Below are positions 22,961-51,620 of a stretch of DNA of 64,000 nt, one piece after another (position 1 is the first letter of the stretch; each line of letters opens with the position of its first letter). Origin of the DNA: Agapetus fuscipes (lineage: Eukaryota; Arthropoda; Insecta; Trichoptera; Glossosomatidae); the NCBI GenBank assembly GCA_951799405.1, contig OX637361.1, forward strand, positions 7,215,156 to 7,279,155, written 5' to 3'. The translations under genes were made by a program, and so were the position numbers. The notes below the pieces were generated by a model. The model did not search any database. It was not told where the DNA came from and saw only the letters and a list, made by a program, of their open reading frames with translations.

Positions 22961-23645
22961 TACATCTTTTCACATAATTTTTGATAAGTACTGGATGAGG
23001 AGAAAAGTTTTTCATGGGAAAATATATTTTTTGGTGTTGGTTTTTTTTACGAGTTGCAATCTGCGTGAATCCACATATTTATTGATAAATCAATATTGTC
23101 AACTAAATTTCATTACTCACGTAGGTAACAGAGGTAGAAGGGTACAAGTACAGGGTGGTTGGGTACCGGCTACCGGGTGGGTTTTCCTTAATTTGTGAGG
23201 GAGGTTCGTGACTGTAATTCATTAGAAACGGAGAGACATGCCTAACGAAATGAGTGTTGCCAGGTAAACAATCATCTTTTTATTTCTTTTTAATCTCGCA
23301 ACGGAAAAACAATGAATATTTTCCGATGGGGTATTTTATTTTTATCTTGCCATCCGGTCGATAGATAATTGGTAGAGCTTCTGTTTTGTATACGAGCCAG
23401 CGACCACGGGTGTTTTTTTTTATATAAGTAGTTACGAATATGAGTACTTAGTTGTGCATGTATGTGTTAGTGTAATAAATAAGTCTCTCTAGAAATAAAT
23501 AGACACTCATATATTAGTTTTATTTGATAATAATTTGTATTTGCAAGAGATTGTTTGAACCGAATGTTCTGGTAAAGTCTATCAAGGTGGTAGGTAGCGA
23601 TTCTCCATGTTTCGAGAATGATCTATGTTTTTAAGGACCGAAATT
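22961..23645. other. Spacer without supported features
   Basis: Low-complexity AT-rich DNA. A weak tRNA-like GGTCGATAGATAATTGGTAG at 23355-23375 may be the remains of an S1 head. Confidence 0.35.
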
Positions 23646-23649
23646 CCAT

Positions 23650-24010
23650 GTAGTAACTGTAACTGTAACTCTGTCGTCATTCTGCTAGGGGTGGCCAGAG
23701 CCTCTGCAGAGTTGACTCCATTTTTTCCTATCCTGACATACCTCTTTTAATTCATTCATATCCATCACCTTTTTCATGCATTTTCTTCTTTTACGCTCAC
23801 TTTGTATATTATCCTATTCTTTCACAATCTCCTTAATCTGATCACTCCATACTTTTCTCAGCCGTCCCTTCCTTCTTTTTCCTTTCACACTTTCTTTGTA
23901 AGTATATAATTTTTTTTTTCTATGTAATATATGTGAATAACAACATAGTTGTTATAACCAGCAAACTTTGTCAGTCTATCATCATTCATTCTTTCCACAT
24001 GCCCAGTAGT
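23650..24010 (-). mobile_element. RTE-A LINE 3' fragment with a ~65-bp insertion
   Basis: The minus-strand end (tail of AACTGT units on the plus strand at ~23656-23675) corresponds to 19655-19900. About 65 bp (23899-23963) interrupt the segment that is continuous at window positions 38-55. Confidence 0.75.
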
Positions 24011-24118
24011 TTCAGAGAAATCACTCAAACGTCGAACTGCTTATAGGTTTCACGGATAAAACATTGAAAATATACATTTTAAATCATAAATGTATTAATT
24101 ACTTAGTACATAAATATA

Positions 24119-24792
24119 AATTCCTTGACTAATGGATAGTATGAGGCTGACCACGCATACTGTAAAAAATGGTTCACTTGGTCAATATCACCCCTGTTTC
24201 AGGGAAATTCACAGGGCTTGTGTTTATTCGAGATTGGATTTGGTATGTTGTAGATCCACATGCGGCGTGTATAAGCGCGAACTTTACGTGTCTGCTTATG
24301 GTTTTTTTTTAAGAAATCCTGTGCGGGAGACTCCCTAGATTCTAGAGACTCTGGGGGTGTATGCCACTTGTTGTATAGTACCGCAGAGGTGTTTACAAGC
24401 TTGGTCGTCGCTACAAAGCGCCAATACTCAAGCAAGATCCAGTTGCTGTAAGGCTGGATGGACCTTTAGTGACCGGTCTTTGGTAAAGGTTTTTATGATT
24501 TTTTTCAACCCAGCGAAGAGCATATATGGAAATAAATGGTATTTTTTTGTGCTCTGCCGGAATCCAAATTCACAACCTTCCATTTACGAGTCCGAAGGGT
24601 TGCCACTGGACTACGGACCGGTCCAAGAAATGCCAACGATACGCGGTGTACCTAAGCGGTCACCCATCCTAATACTCGTACTTTCCGCGCCTAATGTTGC
24701 TTGTGCTTTCAACATGGTATCGTCGTTGACGCATGCAAGTAACATGATTCTTAAATGTTGTATATATTCAACTTAGATTATAGATTATAGAC
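24119..24792 (+). repeat. RB copy split by an S5 SINE
   Basis: 5' part 24119-24301 and 3' part 24731-24792. The break is in the GTCTGCTTATGG/GCATGC block; the end is GATTATAGATTATAG. Confidence 0.8.
24302..24730 (-). repeat. 5S-rRNA/tRNA chimeric SINE (S5), tail type B, inside RB
   Basis: Minus-strand copy: T-run at 24302-24310, tail B block (GTGCGGGAGACTCCC on plus), tRNA module, then the 5S module ending CGTCGTTGAC at 24730. Confidence 0.87.
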
Positions 24793-25555
24793 TGCAGAAA
24801 AAATCTCATCGTCGATAAAACCGATAGGAGTTTTGGCGTCGTTGATCATCCTTGAAGTACCTACTGCTTTTCCAACGTCTTTCTCCACCAGTCCCATACT
24901 CCTACTGCAAGGCAGTCCTTCCTCCAGGCATCTCGATCTCTAGGTCCATCACTTGAATAACAAAAAGATCAACCAGTTTTATTTCTCAATTGATTTTTTA
25001 AGACCACCATTCAAAACTACAAAAACGCATCAACCCCATTGGTTCACCATAATCTAAGCCATAAAACCTGACATTATTTTTCCATGAAAACATGTCCACA
25101 TGTTATAATAATAAATTGTAACATAATTTAACATATCGCCCCCTCGGGTTTCCTTGGTCTAAGGGAAACGGCGCCCGACTACGCACCCCATACTCCAAGT
25201 ATAAAATTATTTACTTAAACTCAAACATAGAGTTTTACTAAAAAAAATAAGAAAAATAAAACGCTCACTCCAGAGAAATTGTTTACTTTATATGCATTTC
25301 TTGTTAAACTCTATATTTGAGTTTAAACGCGTCGTTTTATACTCCGTCTACCCCTTTGTAATATTTACCCTTATAACAGTTCAACTTGGGGGCAAGAAAA
25401 ACAGCCCTGGCATTTCTGTTCAGTCACGCGTTGACCGTCGTCCACAAACTACCCTTGTGTATTTTTTTTTTTAATTTTGTATTTACGTAAATTGTAATAT
25501 TTAAGTGAATGTGATTAAAAATAATTAAGAAGGGAATTTATTTGAACAATCTTGT
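24793..25555. other. Spacer with a weak inverted repeat
   Basis: AAACTCAAACATAGAGTTTTA (near 25218-25238) and its inverse around 25305-25330 form an imperfect fold-back. TCCCATACTCCTAC at 24893-24906 is shared with 49091-49104, a LINE remnant. No gene. Confidence 0.4.
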
Positions 25556-25954
25556 TATCTATAGCAAGGCCGTACTAGAACTAACAGGCCGTGGCGCGCC
25601 CTATCCCCGTTACGAACTTAGTGCTACCACACAATAATACAGGGACTTACCATTCAACTCATACAAGAAATACTTACTTGTAACTGATGATTTCTTAAAT
25701 ATTAACTAGTAATTATTTATCTCAAGCAGTCAGACCTCCAAATACTCCTATATTTACACAGTAATACTGAAAAGAAGTCAATTTTGCCCACATATATGTA
25801 CTCATAGTAGAAAACAAACAACGATAGAGGTTTCAAATTTTTTATTTAGTTTCTTAAACAAAGAGAAATATTTTTGTGGATATTTTAATTGAGAACAATG
25901 CTGATATAAATAAATAACATAAATGTGTACAGGACTCTTGAATTAATTACACGA

Positions 25955-27123
25955 ACACCGACAATTGTTGAAAAACAATTGTCGGTGAGGGGAAAGCTGT
26001 TCACAGCCTTTGTAGATCTGGAAAAGGCTTTTGACTCAGTAGACAGAGGTATGTTATGGGATGTTTTGAAAGCATACGGAGTAAATGGGGCTCTCCTAGA
26101 TGCGGTGCATGCGAACTATGAAAATAGTATGGCATGTGTTCGTATTGATGGTGAGTATAGTGAATGGTTTGAAGTTTATAAGGGTGTGAGGCAAGGATGT
26201 GTGATGAGTCCATGGCTATTTAACATAGTCATGGACAAGTGTGTCAGAGATGCTAGTCTTAATGATTGTGGATTGATGATAGGAGAGAGCAAAGTGAGTG
26301 TTCTACTGTATGCAGATGATGCAGTTCTTGTATCTGATTCAGCAGTAGAATTGCAAACAATGCTCTCTAGATTGAATGAAGCTTTGTTAGGTAACCATTT
26401 GAAGTTGAATGCAAGTAAGACGAAAGTATTGATTTTTCAAAGAGATGATGAAAATATGAATTATGAATTTAAAATTAATGGAATGAATGTTGATGTCGTA
26501 AATGAGTTTGTATATCTGGGAAGTAAGTTTGAAAAAGATGGAAGAATGTCCGGTGAATTTGAAAGAAGAATAATGAAAGGCAGGTGTGTACTGGGTGCGA
26601 CCGCTTGCATCGCCAGGAACCAAAATCTCTCAAAAAATGTTAGATTGGCGGTGCACGGTGGTATACTAGTGCCCACCTTGATGTATGGAAGTGAAGCCTG
26701 GACGGTGAGTGAAAGGGAAATTAGTAAAGTCCATACAGTAGAAATGGACTATCTAAGAAGTATGATTGGGAAAAACGAAGTGACAGGGTGAGGAATGATT
26801 TTGTAAGAGAGGAATGTGGTGTAAGGGAAAGTGTGAAAGTGAAGATTAAAAGAAGTATGTTAAGATGGTTCGGGCACATGGAGAGAATGAGTGATGAAAG
26901 ATTGACGAAGAAAGTATATGTTGCTAGAATAGATGGATGTCGTGGAAGAGGAAGACCGAGAAAGGTATGGATGGACCAAATTTTCGAAATAGCGAGTGAA
27001 TGGAATATCCAGAGTCATAATAAAAGGAGAGCTTGTATGAAAAAGGTTATGACTCTGGATGAAATGAAAGAAGTATGCAAGGACAGGAAGAAGTGGCGGC
27101 TAATCTGCAATGCTGATTTGTAA
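25955..27123 (+). mobile_element. RTE-B LINE reverse transcriptase, 5'-truncated and frameshifted
   Basis: Encodes TAFVDLEKAFDSVDR, VRQGCVMSPWLFN, YADDAVLVSDS, GSEAWTVSERE, then, after a frame change at about 26770-26790, RVRNDFVREECG to a stop at 27121-27123. Compared with 43300-43330 (GGGAAAAGACGGAG), one base is missing here (GGGAAAAACGAAG), which explains the frameshift. Endonuclease and the RT N-terminus are absent. Confidence 0.88.
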
Positions 27124-27251
27124 TGTTGGTTTATTAGTTTGCTACATTTTTTGCATAAGAAATTTTTGACTTTTTTTGTATAGATTTATTTTTAAGGTTT
27201 TGTTGTTTTTTTTTTTTTTTTTGTAAACTTAAATGTCATTTATTACTCGTA

Positions 27252-27506
27252 TTCCTTGACTTATAGGTTGGTATGAGGCTGACCACCCATACTGTAAAAA
27301 ATGGTTCACTTTGCCAATGTCACCCCTGTTTCAGGGAATGTCGGCAGGAGTTGCAGGGCTTATGTTCATTTGAGTTTGGATTTTATTTGTAAGTACACAT
27401 TCAGCATTTGTAAGCGCGAACTACACGTGTTTGTTTGTGGGCATACATCTGAGAGCTTTAAATGAATATATGCTTGCAACTTAGATTATAGATTATAGAT
27501 TATAGA
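27252..27506 (+). repeat. RB copy 129 bp downstream of the RTE-B stop
   Basis: Full-length, close to consensus, with three ATTATAG units at the end. It probably is the 3' end of the LINE. Confidence 0.85.
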
Positions 27507-27614
27507 AGTGGTACAATATTTAGGGATTTTTAAGTATTCCGTAAAGTTGCTTGAAACAATTTGATGTTTAGATTATATTATATTACACAATATTTTATTT
27601 TCAACAAGGTATTT

Positions 27615-27925
27615 GGTGAAATGAACCGATTTTTACTGTATGGGTGGTCAATCTCATACCAAACTATATGTCAAAGAACAAGGCAAATGCAAAAAAAAAC
27701 AAAATTTAAGTAAACATTAATGAATAGTTCCCACTTAACTGTTTTATACTTATTTAATGAAACATATCTTATGCTAACTATATATTATCATCTATAATCT
27801 AAGTTGCAAAGATATGTTCACACTCAAAGCTCATTTGAAATGCATGCCCACAAACATACATTGGCAAAGTGAACCATTTTTTACAGTACGGGTGGTCAGC
27901 CTCATACCGACCGATAAGTCAAGGA
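27615..27925 (-). repeat. RB copies, minus strand, broken
   Basis: 27615-27680 is a 5' part. 27791-27925 has 3' and 5' parts joined by an internal deletion at CATACATTGGCAAAGTG. Confidence 0.7.
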
Positions 27926-28720
27926 ACTACATTAATAATAACTCTACAATATGACAAAAAGTAAATAAACCATTGACATAAACACAAATTAAGTCACTAC
28001 ACAAAAGACATCCGAAAACTTCAAAACTAATTTATCGACAGATTTTTTTTTTCTTTAATGATTAAGTAGTTAGTTGAAAAAAAACTTATTTTTTTTACAC
28101 TTTACTAAGTTTTTCAAACGCATTTCACATTTTTGAAACACTTATTGATAAAGGTATTTTTTCACAGCAGGAATTTGCACCAAAACATAACACCATTCAA
28201 CAATATAGCTTTTCGGCATTTGTGTGACGTTCGGACAATTATAGGTTATGAACAAATTGACAGAAGTTTTTAAGAAAAAACTTACAAAAACACATCTAAT
28301 TATACACAAATCCATACGCAAAAGTTTCGTGACCCGTTTACTATAATAAAACAGTAATATTCCATGAAAAAACAACTTTTTACAAAAAACACCACAAAAA
28401 TATGACAAGACGTGTGATTGTAATTTGAATTATTGAGTTATTGTGTGAATTTAGTACTTTCTTAGCAAAATATTGTACTCAACACTTCGAAAAAATGATA
28501 AACTTTCAGACACAGTAAAGTTTTTAGATAATAATATAGTTTTTATATTTTAAACTTATTTTTTAAGATTACAACTTCACTCCCGAAATGTCAAAAATGG
28601 CGACTAAATTGTACTACCGCAGTCGGCCGCTGGCGTTGCGCCGCACTAAGATGATGACGTGTCATCCAAAATTTCAAACGCTTCCCGGCCTGTATCTCTA
28701 GTATGGCCTTGTATCTATAG

Positions 28721-30530
28721 GCATGAATTGTACTTACTTAATTTTTAAATGTGTTTTCTTTTTTAAGGTTTTTGTATCCAAAGAAATACATTAGTTCAAT
28801 TTATGCAATTTAGATCATTGTTGACTTGTCTTTTTCGTAGGTAGGTACTCAATTTAATTATTTTTGCATATACGCATGAATATCCATTTATAAGAGCATT
28901 TAATATTTTATATTTTGAGCTTTTAAATTTTGACTTTTTTTTAAAATATTTATCTCTCATCTTTATAAATTTTGCATTTCTTTTGTGAGTAAAAACTAAA
29001 ATATCAAATCCAAGGCAGTGCCTTAACTTCGTTGCGTTCCCGTGAAAAAATATTTTTCTTGAATTTATGAAAGGTCAAGCAAAAAGAAATGTAATTTCTA
29101 ATGCAGCAGTTTTCTTTTGATTTTTTCCGAATCTTAAATATAATCATTACGTATTGGACAATTACTACGATCACTACTGATTTACTCGTAGACCTATTCA
29201 TCCTTCACTTTTTCTCACAAACATTTTCTCTATTCAAAGTGCACACTGTATTTGAAAAAGCTTTATCTAAAGCTCTGCTCAAACAGACAAATGTTTGCAA
29301 GGTTTGCAACCATGTTTAAATAAATTTGATCATTTATTACTTTTATTTCAAAAATTTTTATACCTGACGATGATTAAAGATCGAAAACGTTTGTAAAATA
29401 GAAATAAATAATTGTACACGTGAAAATATAAAAGTGTTTTAATTTAAATCCTAAAAAATAAATAAATGATTGAATATGAATTTTCACAGTGTTAATACAC
29501 AAACAATACAAAATATAAATATGATTGTGTTCAAGTAAGCCTTATATGAAGGGGAATGTAAAGTGATAGTACCTACACATACGTTATCAACCCTATAGAA
29601 TAAATTATTTTATTATAAACAATTGTACAATTGTTGTCTATAGAAGGATCTCACGTATTAATTTTTTTAAGGACATAAGTAATCTAATAATGTAAAAATA
29701 AAACACAAAGTTTTTCTTCACGAGTTGATTTATTTCCTCGAGCGCTTTGATGTTATAACGTCATAATCAAGAAGACAAATAAGTGAAGAAAAACTTAATG
29801 TTTTATTTTAACTTTATTAATTTAAAATTAATCTTCACAAAGCCAATTCACAAATTTAACTTTTACATAAGTAGGTATATGTTTTTTTAGGTTTGGTAGT
29901 TCACACAGTGAAAGCTCATTTCATTAAAAAAAACATCTAATCTAATCTAAGCTAAGTTGCAAAGATATGTAACATTTCGGATTCACATTCTATGCAATTT
30001 AAATTTGAATCTATTGTACATATTTATTTTAGGGATTAAAAATCACATATTTTATAAAGAGACTCTTGATAATGACCTGAATCTTGAAGGTCGAAAGTGC
30101 TTGAGGTAGATAAAATTATTGTGAACATATTTTATACCGCAGTGAAGGGTCTAAATTAAAAAAATTAACTAAAAAGTGAAAGTTTTTTTTGTGAAAACTT
30201 TAAAAGCACGTGCCACGTACGGTGATCTAGTGAAACATCCATACTACCGTGCACCTCACTACTCACCCTTATGTTGGACAGCAATCGATACGCTTCTGAT
30301 GTCGTCGTGATGTCGCCGTGATGCTTTCGCCAAACATTTCCAGCCAGGTAACATCATTCATTTACTTTTACTTACATTTATTGCGTAAACTCCCCTCGAT
30401 CGCGTAGATACAAAAAAATGTATGACAGATTACAACAGCACCCCTAGCGAGTGATTTAGTTGTCATGCGATCGAAGGGAATTTTATACTTGTAGTGTTGT
30501 ACCCAAGATATATTTTTTAGCATGCTCCTT
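28721..30530. other. AT-rich spacer with hammerhead-like motifs and an RB fragment
   Basis: A minus-strand RB 3' fragment is at 29935-30000. ACAGTGTTAATACACAAA occurs at 29488-29505 and at 7163-7180, next to the two hammerhead-like motifs. No gene. Confidence 0.4.
29361..29387 (+). other. Hammerhead-ribozyme-like core motif
   Basis: CCTGACGATGATTAAAG and ATCGAAAACG give CTGANGA, a short GAT/ATC stem II and GAAA. Related but weaker motifs occur at 30067-30103 (GGTCGAAAG) and on the minus strand at 29745-29780. Such cores are typical of Penelope-like elements and retrozymes. Cleavage is not shown. Confidence 0.4.
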
Positions 30531-30534
30531 GCTC

Positions 30535-30770
30535 CTTGACTGATAGGTTGGTATGAGGCTGACCGCCCGTGCTGTAAAAATCGGTTCACTTTTGCCAATG
30601 CCACCCCGTTCAGGGAACGGCGGCAGGAGTTGCAAGGTTTTGATTATTTGTATGCACACATACAGAATGTGTAGGTGCGAACCTACATGTGCCTGTCTGT
30701 TGGCATGCATTTCATATAAGCCTTATATGTTAACATATCTTTGCAGCTTAGATTATAGATTATAGACCTC
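30535..30770 (+). repeat. RB copy
   Basis: Near full length; belongs to the variant with CCACCCCGTTCAGGGAACGG in the middle, as at 3896-4098. Confidence 0.8.
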
Positions 30771-30875
30771 CCTGAAGCTCTAAAGCAATGTAGCATTAAC
30801 CAAAAAAAAATACGAAAAGTAAAACGCATACTAGCGTAAGACAGTATGAATTTGGTTTTTATGGTCTATACCAGG

Positions 30876-31110
30876 GGTGTTCAACATAATATTGTGGAGG
30901 GCCAGATTTAGTATTTTTGTAATCGTGGGGATAGCTCCGACGAGGGGGGGGGGGAGAGCGCGATGCTACATTGTTTTTAGACGATTGAACTAAGTAGGTA
31001 CCTCATGAAAGTAATGATGGATGTAATACTTGTGGACTTCAAATATACAATTCATTTTGTACCAAAAATGTATTGAAATTAAGACGCTTGTTAGAGGCGC
31101 TGTTTAAGTT
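30876..31110. mobile_element. hAT-like left end, fragment
   Basis: CAGGGGTGTTCAACATAATA with GGAGGGCCAGATT is a typical hAT terminus. A matching right end was not found. Confidence 0.4.
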
Positions 31111-31194
31111 TCTATGGTATGGTTGAGTATATAGGCGTAAAATTTTCTGTCCTTTTTAAATACATTACTTGTATGACCTGCAAGCGTAACAAAT

Positions 31195-31465
31195 TTCTTG
31201 GCCATTGGGCCGCCTCAGAGGCTAAAATCCAAGCCCTCTATCTACTTCACTGCTCCTGGCGTGGCTTCGTGGAGGTCTTTCAGGCCAGGAGGGTGTCTCC
31301 TGATGGGGCACTCCTCCACTATGTGCCGGACAGTCTGGTTCTCCGCCTCACAGTCACACCCTGGAGATGAAGCTGATCCCCATCTGTGGAGTAAGGAGTT
31401 GCAACGGTCTTGCTCGGTGTGGACCCTTTTTAAGGTCGTCCATTGTCCCTCGGAAGATTGAACCC
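31195..31465 (-). mobile_element. LINE ORF C-terminal zinc-knuckle fragment
   Basis: The minus strand reads CDCEAENQTVRHIVEECPIR, the CxC...H...C knuckle found at the C-terminus of many LINE ORF2 proteins, followed by in-frame stops. Clade not determined. Confidence 0.65.
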
Positions 31466-31862
31466 TGGGACCTCCTGATACAATATAAAACTCAACTAAA
31501 ACGTGGATGTTTCCATGGATTATTTTTCGTAACCGCTATGATTATATTCAGGGCACAGATAGTGCCGTGCTACTGATGACATTTTATGATTGGGTTTTAT
31601 TGAAAAATTTAAAGCCGACTCGCACTGCCATACTAAATCAAACTTTTAACCGAGATACGTTTTATTTTTCGTTTACTTTCTGAATTCGCATTTTGTTGAA
31701 AAGTTTCATTTTATCTCTTGTCATAAATTTCAAATACATGTTATAACAAACATTGCACAAATTTAATGTTAGATTCTTTTTTTGCCGGGAAAACGTCACC
31801 CTTGGAGCTAAGGTCCTTGTGTTTTTTTGTTTAAGAAGAAAATGTAAATAAGAAGCCAGGGC
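31466..31862. other. Spacer, no supported features
   Basis: AT-rich, no recognised repeat. Confidence 0.35.
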
Positions 31863-32112
31863 CGGTCTATAGCTCAGTTGGTAGAGTGCATGCATTCTGT
31901 GCCGCGAGCTCGGGTTCGAATCCCGCCGAGGGTGTCAGAAATGATTTCCCGTTTCGGCGTTTATTTCAAACCTAAATTAAAAAACCGGCAAGGTTTACTC
32001 AGCCTTTACAAAAACTCCCACTTCACTGAAGTGGTTGGTGTAAGGGCGGCCCCATTACCTGTAACAATAAATAGGTTCACTCGCCATATGCCACTGCATG
32101 TAAAGCTTAGTA
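31863..32112 (+). repeat. S1 SINE
   Basis: Best tRNA-like head in the window: TAGCTCAGTTGGTAGAGTGC, with GGGTTCGAATCCC at 31912-31924. The body is shortened. Confidence 0.85.
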
Positions 32113-32500
32113 GTTTCAATACCTACTGTCATTGCTAGGCCTTCTCATGAGACTCATAGAAATACCATGAGGTAGGCGAGCCACCTCTAAAGCATGCACT
32201 GCACGCATGTATGCACTGTTTATCACGTTCTACCCCAATAGGGATAGAACGAACGCGTGGAATCTGGTTATTTTACATTTATGTAGGCTTTGCATTTTAT
32301 ACTTCAGTTAATACGGATTTTTCTTTATTTTTAAAGATACATATCTTAGCAGCGACGTCTACAACGCTTACAATATGGATTTTTTTTCTTCTGGAAGACC
32401 AGACATTACTTTATTGTACAAATCTGTCCTATTACATAATTTGTACATGCTTTACGTTTAAAGGTCTTCTGAAGCATAAAATCATTTAAAATCAGTTATA
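32113..32500. other. Spacer, no supported features
   Basis: Near 32215-32255 CGTTCTACCCCAATAGGG and ATAGAACGAACG form a weak inverted pair. Nothing else recognised. Confidence 0.3.
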
Positions 32501-32561
32501 TACAAAAAAAGATCCAGGAGTGGCTTATAACTTATAAGCCCCTCCTGGATATTTTTTTGTA
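32501..32561. repeat. 61-bp near-perfect hairpin
   Basis: Arms TACAAAAAAAGATCCAGGAG + TGGCTTATAA and the inverse match at about 28 of 30 positions around a single central base. Size and shape suit a tiny fold-back element or a small-RNA hairpin. Confidence 0.75.
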
Positions 32562-32956
32562 ATATGTGATTAATTATGGCAACAAGTAAGTACATATTTT
32601 CCACTGCTTCTTACTAAAAATTAAGAAAACCTAGTTGATAATTAGAACTGATAAGAAGAAAAGACTACAAAAAGAAGTCCTTGGTTTTCAAATCGTCAGT
32701 CGTCAGTCAAACTATAAACTGTCTCCGATGTCACTCGCCTACCTGTGATACCGTCACTCGCGCATAAAGCCTGCAATGAAAGGATGTATAGTCCAAGCTC
32801 AAAGTACGTCATAACCGTTTACTTTTTATTATGTTTACATACAGAAGTTATTGAGTTCTGTGTGCCTTACATAATGTAACATCGCCATTTGCGTAACACC
32901 TTACTTACCTATTCATGAAATAAGTAGTACTTCGATTCGATTACCTTACCTACTGT

Positions 32957-33171
32957 AACGAGATGAGTTTGTTTGTTTGGTAGAATGGAACATTGTATTT
33001 AAATTTGAATGGAAAAAGGAAAAACAAAAGAATGCAAAAAGAGGGAAGAAGCTTGCCTGGCGTGAGAGCCACAAGCATGTGTAATTAAGAATAATTAATA
33101 TTATTGTGCTGTGGTTTATTGTGTATACATTGTGAAAGGAATAAAAGTAAACGTATTAAAGTGGTTGTTAC
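32957..33171 (+). mobile_element. Possible short solo LTR
   Basis: Begins TGTAACGAG and ends GTTGTTACA (6-bp inverted ends), with a GGAATAAAAG polyadenylation-like site near 33140. No target duplication was found. Confidence 0.35.
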
Positions 33172-33454
33172 ATTATTAATTGTGTCAATCAGCAGGACAG
33201 AGGAAAAACCCTCACACTACTTATAGAAAATACAATACATGTAGGGTTGTATTGTATTGATTACTTATTAAGTACAATTACCCTCCAATCTAGAGCTTGG
33301 AATGACTCACGAGTATTTAAGAAACCGATCGATGTTCCCCAATTAAAAAGAGGTTTGTTCGGATACATGTCATTTCATATAACAAAATACTTATATAATT
33401 TTTGGAGGTTTTTCAGTTTGGAATAAAGTTAAAGATTTAGTGAAAAGCGAAAAT
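33172..33454. other. Spacer, no supported features
   Basis: AT-rich; includes a GTATTGTATTGATTAC stretch with low complexity. Confidence 0.3.
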
Positions 33455-33812
33455 GCATATAATGTGAATCTCCAATGTTATACATCTTTGCAACTTAGAT
33501 TAGATTGGATTAGATGCCCACAAGTGGAAGTTTGTGCTTACACGTGCTGCATGTGTACTTACAAAATAAATCAAACCTCACATGAACATAGACCTTGAAA
33601 CTCCTGCAACCTTTTCCTGAAACCGAGGTGGCGCTACGATTTGCTATTAAGTTACACACATAGTGTTACTTCTTTCCGCGTTTTTTTCCGAAAGGGGTCG
33701 CATGTGGCTAGTGGAACCTTTGTATTTTTACAGAAAAGGGGGCTGGCCTTACGCCAACCACTTCAGTTGAAGTGGGGGTTTCCCAGCACCCGAGGGGGCT
33801 GATACTTATTTG
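33455..33812. repeat. RB fragments followed by an S1 SINE
   Basis: 33455-33515 is a plus-strand RB 3' end with a (GATTA)-type tail, 33516-33630 a minus-strand RB middle, and 33648-33812 a minus-strand S1 body. Confidence 0.7.
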
Positions 33813-50936
<17,124 letters not shown>

Positions 50937-51620
50937 TGACGCTCAAAGAGATTTTAAACTTTTTTATTTATTTATTTGTAACTTACTTACTTTGTGTACT
51001 AAATGTATTTTTATTTAGCTTTTCATACATTTTTCATACATCTTTCCATACATTTTAAATATTTGTGCATCTGATGCATTGGGGATTTTTGAAAACTTGT
51101 GTCTGTTTTGAAAATCAATTTTTACTTTTTACTTCAGCCGTTTTAGCAACAGTGCGTTCTTTTAAGCTTTATGTTTGAGCTGAACTATAAAATTTTACAA
51201 AAAATATAAAGAAACTATAACACTCACTAGAACTTCTATTCTTATTTCCTTTCATTTTTTCAGAAACACTACTGCGGAGTTTCAATGTAAAATTGTATAT
51301 TTGGGAAACTGCTTATAAGTCACCAAGCTAGTGTTGAAAAAACTGGCCCAAAGTATTATTTCCTAGTAATTTTATAGGCAATGAATCATAGATTTATTTT
51401 CATTCAATATCAGACTTTTTTTACTATTTAGGCCCAGTATTTTTAATGTTAGTATACGTGACTATATACTGATAAAAAAAACTACACACACAATTGACAT
51501 ACGTGTGTCCTTTTCATTCAGTATAAAGTCACTATGCTAACGTTAAAAATACTGGGCCTTAGTATAAATACAGTAGGCCTGTAGGTAGACACATTAATGA
51601 AAATAAAAGAAATGTTTCAA
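50937..51620 (+). other. Probable CDKL 3' UTR
   Basis: AT-rich and continuous with the last exon. AAATAAAAG at about 51599-51607 is a candidate polyadenylation signal. It includes the MITE at 51431-51558. Confidence 0.5.
51431..51558. mobile_element. 128-bp MITE with TTA duplication in the CDKL 3' UTR
   Basis: GGCCCAGTATTTTTAA...GTTAGTATA and the inverse at the right end form ~42-bp arms with a few mismatches. TTA stands on both sides (51428-51430, 51559-51561). Confidence 0.78.

Larger units (their letters stand above)
25565..28711. mobile_element. 3.1-kb terminal-inverted-repeat DNA transposon with 9-bp duplication, carrying nested LINE and RB
   Basis: The left end CAAGGCCGTACTAGAAC and the right end (read inward) CAAGGCCATACTAGAGA match at about 23 of 27 positions. 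TATCTATAG is duplicated exactly (25556-25564 and 28712-28720). CAAGG fits both the hAT and P superfamily end consensus; a 9-bp duplication could be 8 bp plus a chance base. No transposase is recognisable. About 1.6 kb of the length is a nested RTE-B LINE with its RB end, so the host element was about 1.3-1.5 kb. Confidence 0.75.

Noticed and set aside
31863..31935. A functional tRNA gene (clear A and B boxes)
   Set aside because: No matched acceptor stem was found and the sequence continues into the S1 SINE body seen at several other places.
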